Below, in pieces: positions 1 to 13,235 of a stretch of DNA of 64,000 bases. The stretch is from assembly GCA_003864495.1 (NCBI GenBank), contig PEDN01001358.1, positions 434,001 through 498,000 on the forward strand, given 5' to 3'. The notes under the pieces are model-generated. The model did no database searches. It was given only the letters and a program-made list of their open reading frames with translations, and had not been told where the DNA came from. Within the stretch, counting starts at the first letter, position 1. Each line of letters starts with the position of its first letter. The position numbers were made by a program, and so were the translations under genes. The stretch is from Nemopilema nomurai. Its lineage: Eukaryota; Cnidaria; Scyphozoa; Rhizostomeae; Rhizostomatidae.

Positions 1-3000
1 TCAATTCTACATTCGGGCGACTCCGCGACGTATTGATTCCCGCCAATAGAAGGCCTCGATTCCAGGAAGCTGCCGTTATCAGCCTCTTCTTTGATATTAA
101 CGCCGTCCGCCATGGCTATCGGAGAGTCTTTGATCTCTTGTATTTCATGGTAATCACTGCTTTTTGAAACACTTTCTGACTCTTCTGTCAAGGAATCTTC
201 AATTTCGATCACATTTTCAGCGTGATTACTTCGATGCATTGAATCAGGCGAGTGGAAGCTGCGTTGCCCAGTTGGAGAATCAGGAACGACAATCCTAATG
301 CAGAAAAACAGGACAGTCAACAAAGAGTGTTGATGGCATTGACTGGTCTATTTAAGAAACTAACTTGCAAACAGAAAAAGCTGTCTCTAAGCTGAGATGG
401 TGCCAAATATAGAAAATACGAGGAAGACAGTTTTCATCTAAGCATTTAATCTATGGCCGTATCGGGCATCAAAGATATTGAGTCAGGGCATCTGTAGAAG
501 GTCACGTCAAATACAAAAAGGGACACCTCACTGCATCTGTTTGGGGTCTGGGTTGTTTTTGCTTCTTTTTCTCACTCTGAAACAAGGAACAAGTTACAGA
601 TTAGGCAATAAAAGCGTCACTTCGACGCGAAAATATTTACTTGATATCACAAATTTATTTCCATATTTTGGAGCATGTATATATAAAGGCTAAAAAACTA
701 GTGCAATAAAAAGGTAATTCGATGCAGTAGCCTTGTAGAAGGTAATTAATTGCACTTGCTAGGAACAAATTAACTTTCCTTTCTCATAATCAAAGACTCA
801 CAAATCACTTGAAAAAATTTACGTTTCAAAACTCAAAATCATACATTGGCTACAGATGGTAGATATCTTCTTATATCTGAAGACTTGAATGCGTCGTTCA
901 TGGAAAGTCGAGATATTTCTGTGCATATATTCACTTCGGATGTGACAAGATCTTGAGCTCTTTTTGCCTGTCATACAGAAAATGGAAACGGTGAGAAAAA
1001 CGTCCCAAACAGATTTGAAAGATTGCATTAAAGAGAGCACAAGGCGGTGCTGATTCACTCGATCGCTCATCATACAATCACAAACACAATCACAAATCAT
1101 CACTCAATCGTAAGCACAATCACGACTCATCACTCAAGCACAAGTACAATCACAACACATCACTTAATCACACGCACAATCACAATTCATCACTCAATCA
1201 CACGCACAATCACAATTCATCACTCAATCACAAGCACAATCACAACTCATCACTCAATCACAAGCACAATCACAACACATCACTCAAGCACAGTTTACCC
1301 TGTCCTACACTTCATCCACCATTCTTCGGCTCTAAGGCAAACTGAAGACACCTTAGCCATGTTATGCTGTTGTTTAGCAAATCAAAGAACAGCCATCGAT
1401 ACACTCATTCAAGGTTGGCATGGGCGTGATTTATATTCTGATGCAAGATGCGAAGCGTTCTTAAATCAAACGATAGATGATAAATAAAAGAAGACATACC
1501 CTTTCCACCACCTGCGCATCAAACTCAGTTCCTCCAGCCACAGCTTCTTCATCTACGCCTTTCCCATCTTTCGCGTAGACTAAATTGTGATCGCTTATGC
1601 CAAATATGTCTTGAGGAACGATAAGAAATCAATATATAAGTAACAAATTCAATGGTCGCCTGGTGCTTACCATTAGCGAATCTACTGGCTACTTGATAAG
1701 TCGTCTTGCTTCACAAGTACATTCGGAGAACTGTAACTCAGACATTGGTGCGTGAAATATATCGCAAAGAAGAAAGAGAGGTGAGACCTTAGAAGATACA
1801 CTTGAGTCTGGCATTAAAAGAGCAACTTTTTAAGCATTTATTGTTTACTTTACAAACCCTTTTCTTACACATTAACAGCTTCATTATGAACCATAATTTG
1901 CAACCTAACAATTTTCAGAGCACACACTGGGAAATGAGATTTAAGATACTCACTTAGTGACGTCAAAAAGTCCAAATGGCTTTCCACCGATGGGTCCCAT
2001 TTCACTTCGCCACTCAGCTCCTGTAGAATACCATGCGTTGCAGAAGAAGTTGTATCTCCTAGAATGAACAGCTCGCGAAGCTGGTGTCTTGCAAAATACC
2101 TAAAGACAAATTCAATAAAAAATCATCAACAAAACAACTATCCTTATTAAAAGGTAAAATGTTTCTGTCTTAGAGTTTGTTTGAACGAAAAAATTGCTAT
2201 TAGTACATTGGGCTGAGAGCATTGCAGAATTTGAACTAGAACAGTAGGGAAGCAAGTAGAGGGGGGAGGTTAAGGTGGGGAGGTTTAGAGGAGTGAGGTT
2301 TAGAGAAGGGAGGTTTAGAGAAGGGAGGTTTAGAGAAGGGAGGTTTAGAGGGGGAGGTTTAGAGAAGGGAGGTTTTAGAGGAGGGGGCTTTAGGGAAAGA
2401 GGCTTAAGGGAGAGAGGTTTAAGGGAGGAAGGTTAGAGTCTATTAAAGCTCTGAAGAATGCGAACATTGCACGTTGTATAAACAGTTCAACACGCCAACT
2501 AATTGAAAAACAGCGAGGACTGGTGATAAAATTTAATGTAGCGAAAGCCAGACACCAGGCTAAAACAGACGTCTTCGCCTGATTCCTATCCAACTTAAAA
2601 AGTCTCAAAGCAAAGAGTACGTCTTCAAAGCAGACAGCAGACGTCTTCGTAAGCTCTCTTTAAAGATGCTCTTCTGAGAGCGAATACAGTTGATATCATA
2701 TCTTTTTGACAAGAAGGCGTTCGGCGTATCACCTTGATCTTGTCAGGTTTCACTCTAGAAGGCCTGCTGGTTTGTCCCTTTTAAACACTCATTGTTTATA
2801 TGCATCAATATATTAAACGCTTGTGTTTGTGGCGAAAGCAGACAGGTACCCAAAGATAAGATTGGATACTTGCAACTCAAAGTGGGTTCTTTCTAGTCTT
2901 GGCATTCCAGCCTTGACACCCAACTTACCTCAGCGGATTCTTGCACGTCCCCGTTGTCTGCTTTGAGAGAGCATCCTTGAATATCTGCTTTCGGTATATT

Positions 3001-6000
3001 TTCTCTTCAATTGTACCGCACGTTATCAATCGGTATATGATCACATCTTTGTCTTGCCCAATTCGGTAAGCCCTGGATTGGAGCAACCGTCGTTCGATAA
3101 AAATACTATTTCAGGATCTTAAGCAAACATCTGTATTTCTAGTTATCAAATTAGTAACATATCACATGAACGATTTTTGCAAACAAATTAGCCAGTCTAA
3201 TAAATTGCCTCACTATTAATAATAAATACCCTTAAGCGAACCATCAACCGGATTTTGAGGACGGCTTCTAATGCCAGCAGTCCTTAAAATTCTTAGAGAA
3301 ACTAGGTTCAAATTGAGAGCACAGAGAAATGGTAAAATCCGATTGTCCCAAAAAGCGTAACAATAAGATTAGACATTATCAGCAGGTTTGAACTACCAGG
3401 AAAAAGAAACGCCAAAAACTGGAATGGTGTCCGGACCCTTATGCAGACAATATGGGCAATGAATACGTAACATAAGACTTGAATATCTTAATTCTGCAGT
3501 GCAGAGCAAAATTTCTGACAGAACGATGGAATTAGGCCTAATTAATCTAGCTTTGAACAAAAGTGATTTGAGAGTGTGAATGTGTGAAGCTGCTGATAGC
3601 ATGAATATAACTATAGCAAACAAGACCTTCTTTAATCTTGGTGCTCTTCCAAATTACGAGGGAAAAAATGAAAAAATTACTCAAGAGTAGTAAGAATTGG
3701 CGAAGAAGTAACAATTTCAAAGAAGTGACAAATAGCAAAGAAGAAACATATAGCAGAAAGTAACAAATAGCAAAGAAGTAACAAATAGCAAAGAAGAAAA
3801 TTACCTGTCAACAGCCTGAGCATCATTACCCGGGTTCCAACTTGGATCAACTTAAGAAAGAAAAATAAATTGTTAGTTGCTGTAACGGAAAATTCGCTTA
3901 ATAGTCACAGAACTTGAAATATGTCTTAAGAAGTGCGCGATTGAACCGCGCCACTATAGCATACTTTAGGTCATGTGAGGTTTAATTGGGTAAAACAATA
4001 ATAGAAGTAGGTAGAGTTGAGATCTGAAAATATCTCGTAAATGCGTGAATACAGAAGGAAACAAAACATCACCGTGATTGTTGATCTAGCTGCTTGCAAA
4101 GAACATAAATTCGTGGGATTTAGTCAGCAGAAGATACCCCAAGCAAACTTACATATGATCACTCTGTCAGCAGCAGTAAGATTCAGCCCCACCGCACCAA
4201 CCTTAAAGAAGTGAAAACAACGCTGATTGAGACATACTGAGATTGAAGAACTTGCAAACAATGAAGGCAACAACATGTTAATCACAACAATGACGATATT
4301 GAGAAGTGATTTCAACAACAATGATGAAGATGAGTGGTGAAGATGATTATTACTGTGACAGAATATTCTATTCTAATATTTTTTAACATAATTAATATCA
4401 AGTTCCTGTCATGTAAATTCTTGAAATAGATCAAATGTACGCTTGCTACCAACTGCTCTTTCTACCGTGGGAAGAATACCATGAAATTCTTCCTTTCAAT
4501 TATGGGTGCATTTTTGGTTGTTTATTCATTTACATGCTTTTATTTGTTATCAGGCGCACCAATTATGTTGGCATTCGTCCAATTAAATCAGAAATACCAT
4601 TTAGAAAGCTGTATTTCTAGCGCACCTCGCCAAGGAATTTTTCGACAAAACTTCGACAAAGCAGCTAAGCTCCCAATGACCAACTTTAAGCGCGTTGAAT
4701 GGTATAACAAGCCACATATTTGCTGCCTGCTAAACAGATGCGCATTGTCCCATTTTATTACATTTATTTTCAATTAGGTACTGGAATAAATGTTTTATGA
4801 GCATGTGATTCAGTATGAATGAAACTGCATCGCCCCCCCAACCCCCCCCCCTAGCAAAGCGATGACAGGGATAGTAATAGATCACCTGGGTCGTGAGCAG
4901 AAAGCAAGTGTAGCTTTTGTCGCTTTGGTACTTTTCGATCAGCGCCTGCCGTTCAGCCGGGTCCACGATCCTCCCATCAAACCGGAGCAGCTTGACGCCC
5001 TGTTGTCAGAACGGAAACGCGAAATAAGACCTTTGAAATAGATGGCTCTCGAGTATTGAATAGAACAGACACTAACACTGTCATTCCTCCTACAGCCGTT
5101 TTCATCATCGTGCCAGTGACAAAATCATTTGTTACGCATGTAGAAATAATCTAAAGCGAGATCTATAGAAATCTATTAGAAGAAAATAATAGATTGTGCG
5201 GTCACATTCATCGAAAATTGCATACACTGAGGAGTGTCAGACGAAAAGGTAATTCAAGCATGCAAAAACTGGCTCCGCTATTTCTAGCTGCTATGTAGCT
5301 TTGTCCACGAAGGACTTGCTCACAGATTCAATGGTATCATGATGATGACCAAAAGCTCTTTTCTGGAAAATCTCCCATCGCGAAATATTCTCACAAGCTT
5401 AAAAATACTCGTTAAATAAGCCAAATTCTTAACGTGCCAGAAACGCAGAAGAAGGAAGGTCCTACCTGCTTGGAAAGCACCTTATCCACAATGTCCAGCA
5501 TTTTACGAGACTGACTAAAAATCAAAGCTCGATGCTTCTCTCTAACGAAACTGTCCACCAGTTTCAACACAAATTGAAGCTTTGAAGATTCTCTGACCAG
5601 CACGTCTTCGTGTTCTGCTCTGTTTGGTTAAAAACAAACTTTTCCATCAATGGAATGTTCTTAGCATGCGAAAAGCAGATAGAATCAAGGATATCTAAAT
5701 CAGTAAATAATTGTACGCGTAAGATTGAAATTAATTGGCAAAAAGGTCTTGAAAAGCTCCAAGATTTGTATTTGAAAAGAAGGCCGGTCTATAATTTAGA
5801 TTCTCGTTGATGTAACAGTACTCTTCAAATACGTTATCCATCATTTATTCAACACTCCTGTACTGATCCATGGGAAGCAGAATCATTTTTAAGCTCCGTA
5901 TGAAGATGGATAAGAGTAAGAGGCATCAAAAATATGATCTTATACCAGCTTATCTAAGGACATTTCAAACAGCGAAACTCAATGAAATCTTGATCTAGAT

Positions 6001-9000
6001 TCTTGTCTTTTTAGGTTAATATATACCTAATTCATTAACTTTCGAGCTTTTCAATTTCATTCTTGGTTTTAAATTTATCTTTTAAAAGCATGGTTGCTTG
6101 TAATAAAAATTCATCTTTATCATACCACTCCAGCTCCAAAAGATCTTCAAGCTTTTAATCAGCAAACAACAAGGAATCGTATGAAAGAATACTGCCAACA
6201 ATAGCTTGCGCGACTGGAACCTAGTCTACCACAGCCTGCCTTCTTGCAACACACAGCCTTTTGCTTTTAAGGATATGAGTGTTGAAACATTTGGCGATTT
6301 AGCCTAGTCAAAAGTCCATTAGACTCGTCAAATGTTCGCTTACGTCATCGGGGCTGAGAATAATGCCTTGATTACTAACGACCTTCTCTCTCCCTTCTTT
6401 GTGTTATATAGAGTAAAAAAATCAGCTGACAAAATTGCTTCACGTAAATAATTGATTTGACTTACGTATCTTCGCTGAGTCCAAGAGCTGTACACGCAAA
6501 ACTCGACAACAATCTGGGATGGTCTGAAATCTTCTTCAACATTGACAACTGGGCGAGTGGGGATCTCGTGCTATGCATGGCCTAAAACAAAATGCAATTA
6601 ACTTGAATCATTAACAAAAGTATAAAATATTTCTACTTCATAAAAGAATACATCACTCTCTTTACAATTAACTGTCCAGCTTTAGAATACACTTAAGTCT
6701 AATTGGACGTCCCCAAGGTGCTTTTTTGATACTAGGTTCTAGAGGAAAGGGCTAACTGTAAACTTTATGATGTGCTTTTACCTCAACAATGTAATCTAGC
6801 TGAAGAAACTGCTTGTAAATCTCCAGCTGTATATCGGACAGATAAAGCCATATTATCAAGTCATTCTTCTTTGAAAGCTGAATATCAACTTTGCCAGCAG
6901 GCCTAGAAGCAGAAGTTCCAAAAATCAACAGAAAATTACAAAAAACTCAGTTGACATAAAATATAAAGGTGAAAGCCTTCAAGTTAGCAGTGGAACAGAA
7001 ACTGTAGACCGTACATGATTCTACTTATATGTTCTCTTTTTAACCAACATTTTGCGACAAAGCTGGAAGGGACATAATTCCTTCAGAATAGACTACTGAG
7101 CTTGCACTAAAAATTGGCATTTCGGCAAACAACAAGAAGACAACTAGATGACTTTTCTGCACTTCTTGAGTAGGGAAGGTACATTTTCTGGTCCAATGCA
7201 TCGATAAGTTATGACCGGCTGGAGAGTAAAATGGCCAAGTCAGTGCATGACTCCACTTCACAAAGATTAAAACAGCTAAAAAACAATTACTGGCACCCTA
7301 CAAAATGATGCACTACACTTAACTACGTATTTCCTCATGTACTTTGCTTGTTTTTTTTCAACTCTCGTCATATCATTTTTTGAATGGAATGGCAGATCGC
7401 GATACGCAGGAAAAAAGAACAATCGCAAAATATCTGAGCAGTGATTGTATTTGATAAACAAATGATCATTTTTAACTTACTCCTTTAACGGCTTGTCATC
7501 ATTCAAGGTGACATTTTCAGTTATCCCATCAACTTCGGTACTGCTTTCATCGTCAGCTTTGCGGAACACATCGGCTTTACGTCTTCTTAGCAAATGCTTG
7601 TCGATCATCTTTCGCAGCGTTTCTGCAATTTCATTGCCAACTCGCTTCTCGTAATTGCTGGCATCGCGCTCTCTTGCCTTTGAGAAGATATTCAGCTTAA
7701 ACTATAGGCTCTTAGCTGTGAATTTTTCTTACTCTACAATCATCTTCAAAAAACAGATTTCGTCATACATAGAAAACTTTTTGCAATTATTCAAACATTC
7801 TAAACTATAGGTGAAGTAGATTTGCAAAATGAAAATATAGATATGGCAAGTATTCGAGAAACAGAAACATGGAAGCATTGAAAACGAAAAACAGCATTTT
7901 GTTTGTTAATTCTAATTGCAAATAAAGAAGTATTGAAGTATACCCTGACAATCGGATTTTCAAACTCTGTTTTGAAAGTTTTGAGAGACCCAAGCAGCCT
8001 GCCATCCGTCACGAAGTCGATCAGTGACCAAAGTTCCTGCAAAAAAGAAACCGAATCACTTCTGTGACAAACAGCTACTGCTTCAAATTCAAAAGTTTTA
8101 TCAAAATGAAAATACTTTAGAAGTAAATGCGCTTACCGAAAGATTATTCTGGACTGGAGTCCCAGTCAAAATGATTCGATTTTTCACAGGGATGTACCGA
8201 ACACATTTAGATGTCTTGTTTGGGTTTTTGATCTTGTGTCCTTCGTCAAGAATTATGTAATCCTACATTGAATACAGACAATGTTATAAACTTAAGTGCT
8301 TATACATGATACAATATCTTCATCAGGTAAAGTCAAACATAATTTGATAATAAAGAAATTATTTCACAATGTCCTTATTAATCCTAAGTCAGTTGTTGCA
8401 CTCTACGAAATATACTTATGATTTACTTCCATTATCTTCACCCCACTACTCTATTCATTTCTCTCATCACCTTAATATCTCCTACCAATTGTTCCTTGTA
8501 TAATTCTGTTTTAATTTCGTTTGTTTGGTAACAAATCAATTCAGTTCAATTCAAATCAGTAAAGATCTTTTTTATGGTCCTCAGACCCGCTGAATGAAAA
8601 ATAAGAAACATATTGATGCTTCTTTAAGAAAAAAGAAACAAAATGAATTAAACTTGACAAGTCATTAAAAAAATCATTTCCAGCATTGACAAGACTAAGA
8701 TCTCACCCAAGTAAAGGTCCGGTCACGGAACTCAGCAAGTTGTTCAAAACTCGTGCTCAGCGTCCCTAAAAAGTAAACTTTATGTTACTTAAAGATAATG
8801 TATTGGCGATAAAAAACCAATATAAATCTTCTCCTAAGACAATTTTTATGCATTGTCAGAATCTGAAGAATCTGAGGTGTCAAAAGTTGTGTTGGCCACA
8901 TCTCAAAAGCTAAAGCTGTAATCAATTCCATATGTATTGCCTGCCTACCCACCAAAAAAGTTTGGTAGTCTAAAAATTTTACACGCTGATGTGAAGTGTG

Positions 9001-12000
9001 GTATGTAGAAGAGAAGATAAACTAACTACTCAAAGATTGGAGGAGAGAATTAATCAGCATGCTTCCACACGCAAAAGGTCAGAAATTTAAGCAGAAAGAG
9101 AGCAGCTTCATGAAAAAGAGACACAATGCTCAAACTAAGTACAACAACTTTCAGAGAATCCAGATTGCACCAAAGCCTTGGTGTTTTGGTGTCAGTCTAC
9201 ATTTCTATGGAAAATTCTTCATTGTTTGTAGACAGAAAGAGGTTTGTCTTTTCCTTTGGGCTCTTTTAAAATTAAGGTATAAATGAGGGCGATTGGTCAT
9301 TTACAGCCAATTATACGCTCTTCTAACAACCATCCAAAGTTTTTGATCCTTAACTGGCTATTCATTGTACCACCCTTTGGTCATTTTTTGATGCTTGGAA
9401 ACTCTCAGGAGTGCCATATAAAAAGTGCTTTAAGTATGCAAAAATTGTTTCTGTTATTTATTTCTATTGTATTCTTAAAAATATAACTTGCCGCTGCAAA
9501 GCTTATTTTGCTAGTTCTCTCTTCTGAATCTGTATGTCTTTAATGGGCTTCTCAAAATTGACCAGATTGGTAGAATACACTGCACATTTTATCATAAAGG
9601 CTGTTTTTCGAGACCAGTTAGAAATCAGAAATGAATGAATTGAAACAATACATACCATATGTAGTTAATATAACACCACTTTTTCTTTGAATTTTGTCCA
9701 ATTCTCTTTCACGCTTTGATTTAGTTCCATGAAATTCCGCCAACCTTATTCCAGGTGACCTAAAACAAAGAAAAGAAATTATCAATTGAACAGTTGGAAT
9801 CAGTACAGCTCTGCCAATTCCAATCCATTCTTGCCATGGGCTGTTATAGAAATAAAATAGGCAAAGCTTAATACAGTAATGCAAAAAAACTTCCCAAAAA
9901 GTCTACATACCATTTTTCAAATTCATTAGTCCAGTTTGTCAGTAGGGATTTTGGTACAACAAGCAATGCATATTTCACAAGACCTTGATCAAACATACCA
10001 CTCATAAATGCAATGACTTGTATTGTTTTACCAAGTCTAAAAGAAATAAAACCAATAGATAAAAACAGAAGAGATTTGTTATTTAAACACATTTATAGAA
10101 AGGAACATTTCATCAAAACATATTAACTGCAAACTGAAAAATGAATATAAACATTGCACACTATTAAATATCAGGCAATGCTGGGAATAAAATGGTAGGG
10201 GTGCAATGAATCGCACTTCCTGTGGTGCCAAAGCGTGCAATGGTGTGCAATTGCACCAAAGTACTTAATTGTACAGAAATATGTATATACAGTTGACTAC
10301 ACAACTTTACCAATAAGAGAACATAAGACAAGGCTACTTCAATCAACATTATTTTCTTAAACAAGCTTTATACAGGTCAAATCCATTATATTAAAGTTAA
10401 AAACATTAACAATAAGTTAGATGTTGAGTTAAATGTTAGATCATTTGACCCTCTCATCCAACATTGTCATCACTTTTAATTTGTCACAAATTTCAGCCTT
10501 GCATTTTGGAAAATCAAACCCGGCATATCACAACAGTTTTCTTTATGAAGTTCAAGCTTGTTATAATTTGCCTTAAAAATCGGAAAGGTTGCGACTATCC
10601 TGCTTCTTAAACAAATAAGAACATTCTCCAAACTCCCTGTCAAGTGCAAATGATTTTGCGATTATTGCTGTTCATCAATTTTTGGAGTATGATAAAGAAA
10701 CAACATGGAGCATTATCTATGGCATGCGATAAACTGCACTTCTGGGAAAAGGAAGGCGTGGGTGCCATAACCTGGAATCAGATGATAACCTGGATAATTC
10801 TCGTTAAATGAACAAAGCTAGAATCTATAGAATTGTTATAACAAATCATCAATCTACGATATGTAGATTAGCCAATGAGTATCTATGACATATAATGTCT
10901 CTATGCAGCATTGCAAAGTGTAAGCACAAACCCCATGTCATCGCCCAAGATTCCCCCTTTCTTCTCTTGGTAGAGATTCCAAAACCATCTGACACCATCT
11001 TTCTGGTATGGATAAAGCTTATTCCAGCATTCTTTATATATTCTGAGGCCATCTATGTTTTCATACTGGGTACTTTCATCTTCAGAGTCACTTTCATCAA
11101 GCTCCAATTCTTCAATAAATTTCTATGCAGACAAAAACTTGATTAAAAGAGATATGTCATTATTGATGTTGAAATTACCATAGCTAACTGCAAGAGTATA
11201 CTTTATAACATGAAATATCTAAAATAAAATACCTTATATTGAGCTTCCTTTTGACAAACATGATCTTCTCAGTCAACAATTATGAGACAAATAAATTAAT
11301 AGCAGATGCAAATGCAACAGATGTATCAAAAATGAAATCAGATGTAGTACATGAAAATTCATTAAGGTATATTCTTGTAAAATTAAGCAAACCCAAAAGA
11401 CTACAAAATCATCACTAACAGTTAATTTCTCTATCTTTTGTTGCAGTTTCTCTGAAGAATGGATGGCATTTGCTTTTTTGTAAGAGACAAGCGCCTGGTC
11501 ATAAACTCCCTGCTGTACTTTTAGCTTGGCATCTTGAATATGCTTGTAGAATTTTTCTAAAAGCAAAACAAACTTATTGAAGCCAATTTAAGATAATTAG
11601 AAAAGAAACAAAAGAAACTATAGAAACCAAAATATCAAAATATATCATCAATCTTCAAAAATGCATGGATCCGAAATTCAATTAACAAAAATGAAGACTG
11701 AATGCATATCTTTTTCAAAGCAGCTAGATGCCAGTTTACTTCTAAAAGTGTCTTTATAAAGAGTAAAATTCTTATGATGAAAGCTCTCATTTCTTTAAAA
11801 CTCATTTTAGGTTAAATTGGCAAATCACTGGTATAATCAATTCACTTAATGAATAAAGAAAGGGTGCTAACAATAATTGGTGCTAACAAGACTAATTTAT
11901 TAGGCAATGAAGATTTCTATTTGCCATCTACCATTAAGTTATTGGAGCCTTGAAAGCAGAATAATGTGTAATCAACAGTGCAGCTTCTAATATATTAGAA

Positions 12001-12382
12001 ATATATTATTAATAACACATAAATACAAATACTTGCATAGTTACAATAAAACTGCAATGAATAAAGGCATCCTAAAAGTTTGATGAAGCAAAGCAACCAT
12101 TTCATCAGATGTTTTGAGTGCCAACATCTAACAACAAATATCATTGGTAATTAAAACGAATCAAAATTTTCTTCAAGGGCCTAAAAGTGCGAAATCAACA
12201 AAGCTCCCAGTTCAATTGAAATCGTGGTGTGAATTCCTGACAAAATCAGCTCAAAATTATTACTCCGAAATCATTATTCCAAAATTATTTTTGCACCTTG
12301 AAACAGCAACCGTGAGTAGATCGAAAGTAAATCAAAATCACTTACCCCTTTTCGCTTCCAAGTCATCTGTACTTTCGTCCAT
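1..12382 (-). CDS. ERCC6L: ERCC6L (PICH) SNF2-family DNA translocase, C-terminus truncated by window edge
   Basis: ERCC6L is an ATP-dependent DNA translocase that coats anaphase ultrafine bridges. I rebuilt about 20 minus-strand exons: 12346-12382 (ATG at 12382), 11420-11556, 10932-11122, 9911-10036, 9656-9759, 8707-8765, 8137-8262, 7944-8036, 7481-7677, 6782-6902, 6466-6581, 5466-5619, 4886-4999, 4153-4201, 3805-3850, 2929-3072, 1954-2099, 1500-1609, probably 845-967, and 1-294. Phase is kept through 1500-1609 (690 codons). An N-terminal TPR ([20 protein letters not shown]) precedes the helicase core, as in ERCC6L and unlike CSB. Walker A DDMGLGKT lies near residue 120 and motif II is DEGH near 224. 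The helicase C domain includes [26 protein letters not shown] and DAQAVDRAYRIGQ. The last visible exon is acidic and Ser-rich and still open. Its phase does not fit directly after 845-967, so a small exon between them is missing from my model. Intron sizes range from about 0.1 to 1 kb. Confidence 0.92.
1067..1303. repeat. 30-bp tandem repeat in an ERCC6L intron
   Basis: About eight imperfect copies of a 30-bp unit of the type ATCACTCAATCACAAGCACA plus ATCACAACTC lie in the intron between the 1500-1609 and 845-967 exons. Because 30 is a multiple of 3, the plus strand stays open through it (Thr/Ile/His-rich reading), which is a by-product of the period and not evidence of a gene. Confidence 0.9.
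2257..2440. repeat. G-rich 15-bp tandem repeat in an ERCC6L intron
   Basis: Repeated units of the form GAAGGGAGGTTTAGA, with drifting variants, form a strongly purine-skewed plus strand between ERCC6L exons 1954-2099 and 2929-3072. Regularly spaced GGG runs could allow G-quadruplex or triplex structure. This is inferred from composition only. Confidence 0.85.
3718..3803. repeat. 18-bp tandem repeat abutting an ERCC6L splice donor
   Basis: About four to five copies of AGTAACAAATAGCAAAGA, with variants, end right at the donor side of ERCC6L exon 3805-3850, so the repeat occupies the start of that intron on the minus strand. Confidence 0.85.
4833..4851. repeat. C7 and C10 homopolymer pair
   Basis: A C7 run (4833-4839) and a C10 run (4842-4851) are separated by AA in an ERCC6L intron, about 35 bp past the donor of exon 4886-4999. 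On the transcribed gene strand these are G runs next to the splice donor. Confidence 0.9.
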
Positions 12383-12385
12383 CTT

Positions 12386-12397
12386 TTTCCCGCCAAA
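12386..12397. promoter_or_regulatory. E2F-type site at the ERCC6L start
   Basis: TTTCCCGCCAAA on the plus strand (TTTGGCGGGAAA in gene orientation) sits 3 bp upstream of the ERCC6L ATG. It matches the E2F consensus and is identical to the 12-mer at 60601-60612 between HSF2BP and RAD1. E2F/DREAM control is expected for mitotic genes. The site is seen; its function is inferred. Confidence 0.6.
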
Positions 12398-12875
12398 GTC
12401 GTTGATTAAGGTGGCTCGGCAAATGTCTCGTTGCCGATACCGCCTCAAGTTGGCAGCTGTTGTAGTCCTTGGCACTTTTATGAACTTTTTTATCATGAAT
12501 AATAATAATATCTACAATATGAGACGTCTAATAGAAGATCTCTCATCTTGTGAATACCACATCGCCTATTTTTTTTAAATCAAGTATGTATGCAAGGATA
12601 GCTCTTAAGGCTACGGTAAACGTTTTCAACACGAAAATTGGTTTTTCCTTCCTAAAGGCCAAACTGTTCAAGGAATCTGGGTAAACTATATATCATTCTA
12701 TGCACAAGATTATGGCATACCTAGCCAGATCAAAATTATTGGCAAATAATGTTTAATGTTATTTTCCATGCGAATTTATTGCTCAAAAAGTTTACCACCT
12801 TTAAAATATATTTTGTACCCTTGCGTTTGAGGTAAAGTAATCTTACTTATACCAGCCGAAAGTGCAGATCCTAAG

Positions 12876-13235
12876 CTACCAAATGTGTCTCAGATTTTTT
12901 AAATTCCTCCTCTTCTTGAAACCATACCATGTCAAAAATTGACAAACAATTTTTCCACCCTCCCGCAGCTGTATTTTGGTATAAAAGACGGACCAGAGCA
13001 AATAAAAAAATTTTGAGACACTCTTTGGTTGCCCAACATCTGCCCTGGCCGTGTGCAAATTTTCGAGCCATTCGATTGGTTCCTTGGGTACAAAATAGCT
13101 TTTTCGTACCTGTATGTAGAGGAATTTCGAGTCCGGAGAAAACGGGATTTTACTGATCGCACTTGCGATGATACACATCGGGACCATATTACCAACAATG
13201 TAATCCGGGTCAAGTAGTTTAGGCTTAAAGATCAA
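12876..13235 (-). other. Unrecognised 119-codon open frame upstream of ERCC6L
   Basis: A minus-strand frame of 119 codons begins MIFKPKLLDPDYIVGNMVPM and ends in a Lys/Arg-rich tail. Most other frames are also open over the same stretch, which in this AT-rich DNA is unusual but argues against choosing one frame. I recognise no domain. It lies about 0.5 kb upstream of the ERCC6L ATG on the same strand and could be an old transposon fragment, an exon of an unknown gene, or chance. Confidence 0.2.

Noticed and set aside
1047..1487. 146-codon plus-strand frame rich in Thr, Ile and His
   Set aside because: It is the translation of the 30-bp intronic tandem repeat inside ERCC6L; the period keeps the frame open and the tail has no conserved features.
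3905..3960. Hairpin GCGCG-GTTCAAT-CGCGC resembling a tRNA T-arm (minus strand)
   Set aside because: The loop is out of register with a true T-arm, and no anticodon or D arm or acceptor pairing was found nearby.
11230..11275. Possible extra ERCC6L exon between 11420-11556 and 10932-11122
   Set aside because: A 34-nt candidate with splice-like ends would break the reading frame, whereas joining the two neighbouring exons directly keeps phase and matches the protein family.
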